From Paramicrosporidium saccamoebae (lineage: Eukaryota; Rozellomycota): a stretch of 38,060 nt of DNA. The notes below the pieces were generated by a model. The model had not been told where the DNA came from and ran no database searches. It saw only the letters and a program-made list of their open reading frames with translations. Positions 17,484 through 26,000 of the stretch are shown piece by piece (position 1 is the stretch's first letter; every line of letters begins with the position of its first letter). The position numbers and the translations under genes were made by a program. Location: assembly GCA_002794465.1 (NCBI GenBank), contig MTSL01000166.1, forward strand, positions 1 through 38,060. The letters are read 5' to 3'.

Positions 17484-18776
17484 TTAATAGACTGCTGGTA
17501 TTAGCTTGTACGGGACCTGGCGACAATACTCGGTCCAATACGGCCCATATTTTCCCTTGCATCGTTGATGGTCTCTCTCAATTCGGTGCATTAGCAAGAT
17601 TGTCATGTACAATATGTAAAAGTAAGGCAGAGCATGATGAGTCCCACATGTGAGGCACATGGCAAGCGACAAGATGAGATCGCCCAAGTAATTGCAGTGA
17701 CGAGAGAGTCCCCACAGTCCAGACGCAAGCAGCACAGAGTTGTGGCGTTTGCCATCCGCACTCGTAAATTTAGTGTTTATAATCTTGGCAGGTTCCCCCC
17801 AAATGTGACATAACCCCCCAGTTCTGCGGCAGACATCCTTTTGGAAATTGGCCTCTCGGAAAATGCAATATCCCACGAGTCCCAACAAAAAAATCGGCCA
17901 AAACTGAATTCCGAGAATAACGGGATTATGAGAAAGATATTGGGCCTGGAGAGTATACATGTACGGCAGCCAAACTGAATCGCCCCATGAGAGGTTAAAG
18001 CCAAAGTGCTCGTGTGAAATGTCAATAGTCTTCAAATACCAATCTTCATGTATAAAAAAATCAAGCACATACAGAGCGTGAAGAATATTAATCAACACCA
18101 TTGAATCAGTGACCAGGCCAAATCGGTTGTACTGGGAGGCGGCAAATGAGGCATTTATCATAGTCCAAGCCGCAATTCCCGGACGACCATTATGGAACAA
18201 TTTGAGATCAAACAACGAGCCGATTCGGGGGTTAATTTCAATTCCCATGAAAAAATCATAGATTCGTGAGCCAGAAAACTTTCTATCCCCTCGATGAGTT
18301 GGCTGCATATGAGCTTTGATGAATACAAAGGCAGCGAGTAAGAACCCATACAGATTTGCTGCAACTAAAAGACCCTCCCAGTTATCTGCAATCACGCTGA
18401 ACCGAATTATACCGAGTAGACCAAATGCCGCAAAGAGGCCGTTGCTGATTGTCCATGCATACAGCCCATTGACTCGATACTCCAGCACGTTTCCTGCGGG
18501 CGTTTCTTGGCCTCGCACTAATGGTCCCGGAAGATGAACAAATAACACCGCCTGTAACGCCATCCAGCTGACGAGCATTAACATGGACTCGCCAGTCGGA
18601 CGTGGTAAGACGGACAGAATCCCAAAGCTCCGCACGTGGTGAAACAGTGCCGCAATGGAAGCTCCTCGGTAGTGGCAGCAATTCCAACATAGAGCAACCA
18701 GCACAGGACAGAGACACAAGAGACATCCTGTAAGAAAGACAGTCGCGGCGGAAGGCGTTTCATTCCGTCCCCACAT
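17484..18776 (-). CDS. DHCR7: Sterol reductase, 7-dehydrocholesterol reductase type (delta-7), 430 aa
   Basis: This is a multi-pass ERG4/ERG24 family protein, closest in motif to DHCR7: GIEINPRIG, HNGRPGIAAWTMIN, WYLKTIDISHEHFGFNLSWG, WLPYMYTLQAQYL, REANFQKDVCRRT, TKFTSADGKRH, RHCNYLGDLILSLA, and the C-terminal HRxxRDxxRCKxKYGxxWxxYxxxVPYKLIP. The N terminus (WGRNETPSA) also aligns with the DHCR7 start, so it appears full-length with no intron. DHCR7 uses NADPH to remove the C7-C8 double bond of sterols in the ER. Ascomycete and basidiomycete fungi keep that bond in ergosterol, so the gene implies delta-5 sterols of the cholesterol type. I favour DHCR7 over ERG24 (C14) because TIDIxHxHFGFxLxWGDxVWLPY matches DHCR7 best. 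Confidence 0.85.
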   Translation of the reverse strand: MWGRNETPSAATVFLTGCLLCLCPVLVALCWNCCHYRGASIAALFHHVRSFGILSVLPRPTGESMLMLVSWMALQAVLFVHLPGPLVRGQETPAGNVLEYRVNGLYAWTISNGLFAAFGLLGIIRFSVIADNWEGLLVAANLYGFLLAAFVFIKAHMQPTHRGDRKFSGSRIYDFFMGIEINPRIGSLFDLKLFHNGRPGIAAWTMINASFAASQYNRFGLVTDSMVLINILHALYVLDFFIHEDWYLKTIDISHEHFGFNLSWGDSVWLPYMYTLQAQYLSHNPVILGIQFWPIFLLGLVGYCIFREANFQKDVCRRTGGLCHIWGEPAKIINTKFTSADGKRHNSVLLASGLWGLSRHCNYLGDLILSLAMCLTCGTHHALPYFYILYMTILLMHRIERDHQRCKGKYGPYWTEYCRQVPYKLIPAVY

Positions 18777-18865
18777 TAAATCGATTCAGGGTTCTAATTT
18801 GGAAAATTACATTGCTACAAATCAAGCAGTTTTATTCGAATGGCTGATATCATGTGACGTTACGT

Positions 18866-19426
18866 TTAACAGGGGACAAAGTCCCATTTGATTGAGATGA
18901 TACCCTTATCTTTAGAGTCAAGCTGGGCAAATGCCTCGTCGCTAAGATCAATCTTGTCAGGCGTACATCCAGGACACGTATCCGTAACCTTGACCTTTAG
19001 CTTTTTCCCATTGTAGTCAATCATGATACATTTGCCACAGCTGGCAGGCATAAGGGATGGATGGATAGCGCAGAGCAGAGGATCGCTAGGGATCGCACCA
19101 CAACTGCCCGGGCTGGATTTCCATTCCGTGTAGAAGCTTGCCTTGCCTCCGTTGGCGCCAGGAGCGCCTCCACTGCCCCCAGATGAGGAAGGAGATGACG
19201 AGGATGCGGAAGGCGATGAAGAAGATGGAGATGCTGCTGGTGAGGATGCTGCTGATGATGAAGATGCTGGTGAAGATGCCGCACTTGGAGATGCCGCGCC
19301 TGGAGATGATGCGACTGGAGCTGTGCCGGGTGGGCAAACGGCAGCCCTTTCGATGACCTTTTCAGTGATGGCATGGGCAAAACCAAAAACCGCAAAGAAT
19401 GAAACAATGTGGGTGCGAATGTTCAT
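18866..19426 (-). CDS. Secreted expansin-like DPBB protein 2, Ser/Ala/Pro linker, 186 aa
   Basis: The ATG at 19426 begins a signal peptide (MNIRTHIVSFFAVFGFAHA); the open frame extends 22 codons upstream without one. Residues ~25-95 are a low-complexity Ser/Ala/Pro linker ending GGSGGAPGANGG. The DPBB domain has KASFYTEW, GSCGAIPSDPLLCAIHP, MPASCGKCIMIDYNG, VKVTDTCPGC, DKIDLSDEAFAQL and ISIKWDFVPC: the complete barwin/RlpA-type cysteine set plus the TDTCPGC and IDLS residues typical of expansin-like proteins. It is nearly identical in the domain to the gene at 28594, including the 5' flank, and differs mainly in linker length. It likely binds or loosens a polysaccharide wall outside the cell. 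Confidence 0.85.
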   Translation of the reverse strand: MNIRTHIVSFFAVFGFAHAITEKVIERAAVCPPGTAPVASSPGAASPSAASSPASSSSAASSPAASPSSSSPSASSSSPSSSGGSGGAPGANGGKASFYTEWKSSPGSCGAIPSDPLLCAIHPSLMPASCGKCIMIDYNGKKLKVKVTDTCPGCTPDKIDLSDEAFAQLDSKDKGIISIKWDFVPC

Positions 19427-19734
19427 GGTAGTCAAATTGTTGAGAATGTGCTCAAACAGAATATTGATCTTTATCAAGTTGTCTTGAGGCAAGACATGTA
19501 TTGAGAGTAGCCAATCGTCTTAGGTTAACCTGTAGTGTGAAATGTGTCGCCATTGGAGCGGTCATAAAAGTGGACCAATCCGGCCGCTTATTTACTTGCT
19601 CGTTTCTCGTTGCATATTTCTAATAGTCCCGCGTTTTTTAAGACAACTGTCATTCTGCGATAATATTGTGAAAAGGTATAAACTATAGCTGATGGGGCAA
19701 ATCAAGGCCATCTAGATGTGCAAGATCAGTAATA
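19427..19734 (-). promoter_or_regulatory. Duplicated 5' flank of expansin 2
   Basis: Bases ~19490-19620 resemble 29130-29255, the flank of expansin 3: gacatgta, agccaatcg, ctaggt, atgtg and tgctcgtttctc blocks. Both carry CCAAT-type pentamers, so the gene was duplicated with its promoter. I see no gene in the remaining bases. Confidence 0.4.
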
Positions 19735-19975
19735 AGGCTATTTTAAACAGCATCCGCTTATTATTGGCGAGTCCGGCCCAGATAGCGGTAACTATTGTGT
19801 CTCGGCGTTACAATTCTCTCGCTGGGTCCAATCAAGTTACAACAAAATTTCTTAACCATTGCTCTGTTCCTTAAGACTCCCTGGAGCATGTCATGAGGAA
19901 CAGAGCAACGATTGAGAACAACGTGACCGCCGCTTCCCACATCTTGCCATCGTTTTGGACGAGTGGCTTATGTAA
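19735..19975 (-). pseudogene. Family B fragment B0
   Basis: On the minus strand, pieces of the family B membrane protein appear: LVQNDGKMWEAAVTLFSIVALFLMTCSRES (compare B2 FLQNDSKMWAAVAALASIVALFVMTRITE). After a stop there is a block resembling the LDP..D region of B3 (30180-30240). Neither end is complete and the reading is broken. It is joined head-to-tail to B1. Confidence 0.5.
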
Positions 19976-20493
19976 TACAGATGACGAGAATCGCCGTGCC
20001 ACGGAAAGCCTCTCGTCGGATCCAGCTTGGGGCTGACCCTCTCTGAGCATGCTAAAACTCTCTTGACCATCGCGTGGTTCCTGTGGGTCTCGGTGATGCG
20101 TGCCATGACGAATAAAGCAACGATTGATGCTGACGTGGTCAACGCTGCCCGCATCTTGCTGGCATTTTGGAAAAGGGGTGCACAAGCAGCAATAACGATC
20201 CAAAGACCGAGCAGGCCACTGGCGCTACGACAAAGGTTGTGGTGGCCTTCCATCCCAGAGTGTTCATAAAGTCGATCGATTGTAATTCCTCGACTATCGA
20301 ACGGTCAAGTAACGGCAGACGACATACTNNNNNNNNNNNNNNNNNNNNNNNNNNNNNNNNNNNNNNNNNNNNNNNNNNNNNNNNNNNNNNNNNNNNNNNN
20401 NNNNNNNNNNNNNNNNNNNNNNNNNNNNNNNNNNNNNNNNNNNNNNNNNNNNNNNNNNNNNNNNNNNNNNNNNNNNNNNCCAACGCTTGACAT
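19976..20493 (-). pseudogene. Family B copy B1, frameshifted, interrupted by gap
   Basis: The ATG homologous to that of B2 is at 20493 (ATG TCA AGC GTT), followed at once by the N run. The intron-homologous stretch and MNTLGWKATTT are then present. A deletion of roughly 45-50 bases relative to B2 (missing the region coding LLGLKLHVH) shifts frame. The rest (PLFQNASKM ... MARITETHRNHAMVKRVLACSERVSPKLDPTR) lies in another frame and ends in B0 sequence. DNA identity to B2 is high over the shared part, so the duplication is recent. I judge it non-functional. Confidence 0.65.
20329..20479. other. Assembly gap (151 N)
   Basis: A run of N falls in exon 1 of B1. The paralogous stretch at B2 is only ~37 bases between the same flanks (gacatact ... 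cgcttgacatgg), so the gap length may be an estimate rather than real sequence. Confidence 0.95.
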
Positions 20494-20860
20494 GGTGCGT
20501 TGCTCAAAGACGCACCGTAACATCCATTTTATATCATCATAACAGCTACACCAAATTTGTGAATGGCAATGGATCAGCTCGCTCTGATAAAAGCATCCAT
20601 AGGTTGAAACTAGCGTCCATGTAACGTCAACTACCAGCCAGTGCCATCCGCTTCTGCAGCATGGCATCTTTTATGAATGGACCTCAGTAAAGAACAACAG
20701 CCAATGGGGCCGGCCGGCCGTCCTTGTACAATGATGGGCCATAGAGCTGATAGACGCAGGCAACTCAGCCAATCAAGAATGTTCCTCCTTGTTTCCATAG
20801 GGGGCCAATCACACTTGACAAATATATAGTCTTGAAGCATCACCTTCCGCATGTGTTAAT
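20494..20860. promoter_or_regulatory. Shared head-to-head upstream region of B1 and A1
   Basis: This is 367 bases between two divergent starts. CCAAT pentamers are at 20701-20705, 20769-20773 and 20805-20809, and a TATA-like aatatata at 20820-20827 lies ~35 bases before the A1 ATG. The block ggccaatcacac + tagtcttga recurs before A3 (32005-32037). Bases 20480-20722 are also duplicated at 22708-22965 upstream of the five-domain gene. Confidence 0.55.
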
Positions 20861-21442
20861 ATGGGAATCATTGATATAATCCACCAGAGCTCTTGTGGCA
20901 TTTCCATGTCTGCTGCCATGTCTTTTATCTCCATAGTTCCCCCGAACGAAAGGCAAGGACAGTGGAACCCAGTCTGGCTTATGGTGCCATATGTTGTTCT
21001 CTTGGCAGTCCTTAAATACCGGGCAGCCCATCATCGCAAGATCCAGAAATGGCGAAAACTCGACAGCGGTACTGGTATTGCAGGAAAATTTTGGATGTAT
21101 CTTAGAGAGATTTTCCATTGCGAAGCAAAGGTGCCCCTCATCAGCAGTCCGTTGGTCGTTGAGCTTTGGAATGCGTTTTATTGCAGTATTGTCTGGATCC
21201 TCTTCCCAAAACAAGTCGTCCTGGTTTATATGTGGATTAGGGTGTTATTTATTCTTGCCCAAGTTGTAATGACCCTAGGCAGTTCTCACCCTTTTGGTGA
21301 GGCTGAGAATTTTGTTTACAATGGCAAACGCTACAGATTTGTCCGAGGGGGCCCTTATTATTCCAGAATTCAAGACGAGGAGCAGAATAATCTGTATTAT
21401 CCAACTATTGACAATCTCGGATTACTGCCGCCCGAGACTTGA
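20861..21442 (+). CDS. Family A membrane protein A1, 193 aa, unknown function
   Basis: I do not recognise this family. It is clearly homologous to A3 (32061). Shared blocks are W..(M/F)IVPY.(A/V)LLA(I/V)LKYRAAHHRKI, then a short polar loop, YL(R/Q)E(I/A)F, AK(V/M), W(N).(F/A)CYS(I/V)VW(I/M)LFPK..(L/A)LVY, (V/Y)(L)VYNG(K/R)RY and DEE......YPT.D..GL. Three hydrophobic segments are visible (about residues 15-28, 43-56 and 110-150), so it is probably an integral membrane protein with a conserved His/Arg-rich cytosolic turn. The ATG at 20861 lies ~50 bases after the last CCAAT box. It is divergent from B1 and convergent with B2. The open frame is intact with no intron. Confidence 0.65.
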   Translation: MGIIDIIHQSSCGISMSAAMSFISIVPPNERQGQWNPVWLMVPYVVLLAVLKYRAAHHRKIQKWRKLDSGTGIAGKFWMYLREIFHCEAKVPLISSPLVVELWNAFYCSIVWILFPKQVVLVYMWIRVLFILAQVVMTLGSSHPFGEAENFVYNGKRYRFVRGGPYYSRIQDEEQNNLYYPTIDNLGLLPPET

Positions 21443-21970
21443 GAGCGGGTTGGAACTTATGAATGGAACTTTGAGGATTATAGAAGTGCCCTTGTTATAT
21501 ATCAATAGAATGTCTATCTTACTAAAAAGTGTGATTCGTTTATAGACAGCCATCTCTATTACGACAAGGCTGACTTCTAGGGTCGCTATCTGGTGTCACA
21601 AGCAGAACTGATTGCAGCGTAGGCTGTGTTTCCTGATTGGAAAGTAGTGTATACACTTATTGAACACCAGGCGCTCTTTTGTAAATTTCTCAACGGACAA
21701 ATAGTCTACCGTATTAAAACACCGTTCAACAATCGCTCGATTGTGTAAACCGTAGTAAAATTTCATTTGACTAGCCATGGTATTGCAATCAGTCGAACTT
21801 TATTGACAAGAGCTTAATGCGACATTGACTCAATTCGCCGTTGCATTGCATTTGATAGTTGGCGTCCTGGATCGCCAATTGTGACTCGCACATGGTGTAC
21901 GTCATATGCTAATCCGGTGGTGTTTTATTGGTGCATGTATAAAGATGTAAAATTTAAAAGGAATGGGGCA
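21443..21970. other. Intergenic spacer between A1 and B2 3' ends
   Basis: This is 528 AT-rich bases between convergent stops. A 60-codon frame on the minus strand (21596-21778) has an ATG but no recognisable content and no homologue in the window. I see nothing else to support. Confidence 0.4.
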
Positions 21971-22721
21971 CTAGTGGACCTTGGGATGACTGCCAATATC
22001 AGCCTTGTATACTGTGACCACATGGGACAGAGCCGCTTCTGTCACCAGGATGAGCATTTCTGGATCATTGCGTGGTATAGTCCAGGGTGTTCCGCACCAG
22101 CACCCGATTCCGAGACCAAACCATATGAACACGAGAACCGCCTTCGGGCTTTGCTTCAATCGAGCGTGGACAAATATTGCAAAGAACAAAATCCCTACCA
22201 GATACCAACCGGTTTCTCCGCTAATCTTTGGATCCCCGATTACTGAAACAAATGCTATAAGGGTATACGACAGACAGATAACTAAAATCGCCGTGCCATG
22301 GCGCGAAAAGTCTCTCGTCGGATCCAGCTTGGGGCTGACCCTCTCGGAGCATGCTAAAACTCTCTTGACCATCGCGTGGTTCCTGTGGGTCTCGGTGATG
22401 CGTGTCATGACGAATAAGGCAACGATTGATGCTAACGCGGCCACCGCTGCCCACATCTTGCTGTCATTTTGGAGAAAGGGTGCACAAACAGCAAAAACGA
22501 CCCAAATGCCGAGCATGTGAACGTGCAATTTAAGACCTAGCAGGTGCACCACGCAGGTCACGAGCGCGACAGCAGAGGTCGTGGTGGCCTTCCATCCCAG
22601 AGTGTTCATAAAGTCGACCGATTGTAATTCCTCGACTATCGAACGGTCAAGTAACGGCAGACGACATACTGATCACGCGCACTAAATGGAACACAACTGC
22701 CGAAATGTCGACGCTTGACAT
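21971..22721 (-). CDS. Family B multi-pass membrane protein B2, spliced, 238 aa
   Basis: I read complement(join(21971..22635,22670..22721)). The ATG at 22721 starts MSSVDISAVVFHLVRVI. The intron at 22636-22669 (34 nt, GTATGT...CTTGACC...GATAG) is phase 1 and joins to IEELQSVDFMNTLGWKA. B5 has an intron at exactly the same codon, with matching flanks (MSGVGIVCVALHLLRIA / ISYFCSVNILARWVG), which supports both models. Five to six hydrophobic segments follow (e.g. TTTSAVALVTCVVHLL, GIWVVFAVCAPF, WAAVAALASIVALFVM, AILVICLSYTLIAFVSVI, WYLVGILFFAIFV, VLVFIWFGLGIGCW). A conserved polar loop, THRNHAMVKRVLACSER...LDP, sits in the middle. The family is unknown to me. This is the best-preserved full-length copy. 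Confidence 0.7.
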
Positions 22722-22965
22722 GGTGCGTTGCTTGAGGACGCGCCGTAACATCCCTTTTATATCACCATAACGGTTGCCTAATGCGGACAATTACACCAAA
22801 TTTGTGAATGGCAATGGATCAGCTCGCTCTGATAAAAGCATCCATAGGTTGAACTAGCGTCCATGTAACGTCAACTACCAGCCAGCGCCATCCGCTTCTG
22901 CAGCATGGCATCTTTTATGAATGGACCTCAGCAAAGAACAACAGCCAATGGGGCCGGCCGCCCTT
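22708..22965. repeat. Segmental duplication of the B/A upstream region
   Basis: Nearly identical to 20480-20722 with a few indels. Shared marks include cgcttgacatggtgcgttgc, tttgtgaatggcaatggatc and agcatggcatcttttatgaa. Similarity ends at ggccggccg. Here the right-hand neighbour is the five-domain gene instead of a family A gene. Together with the B1/B2 coding similarity the duplicated block is ~0.7 kb. Confidence 0.85.
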
Positions 22966-23079
22966 TTAAAATGCGCAGCCAGTATTTAGTAGATAGTCCA
23001 CCTCATTTATTGAATTCCATTTCTTGATACGGCTTCGGACCACTACAACAAATGGCATGCTTCTCGACCGGGGATTATT

Positions 23080-26000
23080 ATGATTAGCCTTTGGATCATT
23101 ATATTTGTGCTGAACACCTGCCCTTTGGCCAATTGTAGCTGGTGGTTTGATCAGCAGCAGCCCTTTGGCGCCGAGCCACCCGTCGACAATGAGGTTGAGG
23201 AGATGGCCAGCAGATATTTTCTCAACATGGAGCTATTTGAGGGTTATGAGCCACTATCTCATCTTTTAGAGTCTGATCCTTTGCAACCACGGCATACTAA
23301 GCCAGCCTTATCCGACTCTCCAGTAGCTTGTTTTCTGCAGTCAAACTTTCAAAAATCCAGTGACTCTGATTATCTAGAGTTTCAAGCTAAAGCGCCACAA
23401 ATACATCCCGAGCCTCATCATGTACCATCGGTGAGCGAGATGCCAGACGTGTCGAGCTACAACGAACCGGATACATATTCGTTCGAGGCAACCACAACGC
23501 CGCTGTTTGACGGCTCGTCAAGTCTATCGCCCAGCCCCTTTGAGAAGATGCCGGAACGGGAAATATGGTTCACTGCAGCAGAGGGTCGCAAGCTGTCCCA
23601 TGCGCTCATAGCCGACACTGCAGCGCCTCTGTCATTTTCACAATGCTGTGCAGATGGAATGTTGAATCCAAAGATATTTGCCACACACATGATGGCCCAA
23701 AATGCTCACATGGGCTGTCGAATAACTCAGAATAGGATTATATTCTTGGATGGATATAGGACGGGTCAGGCCCTTACCAATCCGCGGCATAGAGATTGGG
23801 CAAAGCACGAAATTTGCAAAGAGGCGTTGGAAGATGCTAGAATTCGTGATTTTTATCCATTGCAGAGACATGGTCTTTTTGTTGCGCTTCATGTTATTCG
23901 TGATACTACATATCAGGCGATAATAGCATCCCACGGGCTTGCCCCACTTGGCGCAATTATCCTCCGTCCTGAAGGAGATCACTTGGCTGTTATCGCCCGC
24001 TCAATAGATGACACATCCATAGCTACAACTGTCGAGGATAATGATGTAATTGTGGTGGGTCCACTGCAGCAAATAGCACAACTAGAATTGAAAAAACTCG
24101 TACTACCCACCAGCTATTCGCCAGAGGCCATTGCCAAAGCTGTCTATGATCCTGCAGCAGAGGCGTCGCTTTGTGTCGTAGCCACTGTTTTGGTCAATCA
24201 GACCCTACGATCTGACAAGACCACATCTGCCGTCTATTTACCGCAAGCTGCATTACCTGGACAGACGATTGGATCTCTTCAAAAAGCACCTCCCAGTCCT
24301 TCCCCACAACCTTCCCTCCAGAGAAACAGTGAATCAGCGTTACGCCCATCAGCAGCAAGCTTGACTATAGCGAAACCACGGCCTGTACAAGTAAAAACTA
24401 CTAAACCCGGCCCTCAGCAGCTCGCAAACTCGTTTGACAAGCCAAATAATGCCAAGAGTCTTCTTTCTGCTGCTCATATTCCCTTCTCTCCTCCAGTCAT
24501 TAATCAGAGGAGCGGTGCGCTGCTTATTCGTTCAAATAAACCAAGCGCAACAAGACCACCTGTCGCCAGTCCATCCAAATTCTCTGCGGGGCGAGCAGTT
24601 TGGTTTTCCTCTCACTTTAGTCCTCAGCTCGTGTCTCAATCAAATGTCACTAGTGGATCATTAATCCCTATCTTTTCTAAAATGTGTGCTTACGGCGTAT
24701 CAAATCCGCTTCGGCATGGCACCCAGATTGTGGGTGAAACAAGCAAAGTAGGCTACCGAATGGAAAGCAATCGGATCGTATTCCTGGATGGCTTCAAGTT
24801 GGGTAGAAACGATGCCGCTCGCCACCACAGCGATAGAGTATTACGTGATATTTATGGAACCGCTGGACAGTCTCTTGATGTGTATCCATTGAAAGTAGAT
24901 GGTCTTGTCGTTGTTCTCCGTCCTGATAGTCAACTGAAAATTGCATCTTATGGAAAGCCCCCTCTGGGAGCAGTGCTTCTTCGTCCTTATGGAGACCATT
25001 TTATCTCCGTCATTCGTTCATCTGATGATACTGTTGCAACCGCAAGTGTCCGAGACAGAGATGTTGTTGTGATTGGACCGCTCGAAGCGTTATCAAAGCT
25101 GGAATCAAAAGACCTAAAAATCAGTCCGCATTGCACCATGAACGAGGCTGTATATCTCGTTTACAACTCTGTGGCAGAAGTGTCACTTTGTGTCGTGGCT
25201 CTCATCCATAGCGGGCTGTGCCAGCAATGGCCGAATAGCAGCCCTGATCCTGACTATTTATACGGTCGAGGTAGCAATTTCGGTCCGATCCCTCCAGGAG
25301 TCTGTAGCTCACATCCTGTCCCCCACTCCAATGGTTTGAAGGACAGTGGATTCCGTGCAGACCCACCAGAAGCTGGCCGAGTATTGCCAAAGTCGTCGTC
25401 CACCAGTCTGGATTTAGCAAAGGCCCGAGCCGACTCGCTACCACCGTACTCGATTGACGAATTAACAGAGCGGGCCGAGTGGTTTATCTTGTCAAGAACA
25501 CCCCGTAAGTTCTCTTTCATTGACAATGGTGATGATGAGTCACTCGTTTTCTTTTCCCAGCGCTGTTTTTACGGTTCGCCAATCCCGAGCTTCTCAGGCT
25601 CCGTCATGAAAGCCGAATGTACCTACTTGGGCTACCGAATATCCCGAGACAGAATTCTATTTCTGGATGGTTATCAAGAGACCACAGCTTGGTCAGCAAG
25701 GAATGATCTAGACGAACAGACGCTGGAGACAGATACATTCAAGACATTGTATCCACTGAAAGTCGATGGTCTTGCTGTTGTTCTTTGTGATAATCACCGG
25801 ATAATGTTTAAATCTTATGGAAGGACTCCACTCGGAGCGATGCTGCTCCGCCTTGATGGAAGCCGCTTTGTCCCTGTTGTTCGTTCACTAGATAATTCTC
25901 TTGTAACCGCACAGGTCAAAAATGGTGATATAGTTGTTGTCGGGGAACATCGGGGGTTATCAAAGTTGCTATCAGGAAGCAATGTATTTGTCGCAAATAG

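Noticed and set aside
21596-21778. 60-codon minus-strand frame between A1 and B2
   Set aside because: Has an ATG but no recognisable features, no homologue in the window and no splice support.
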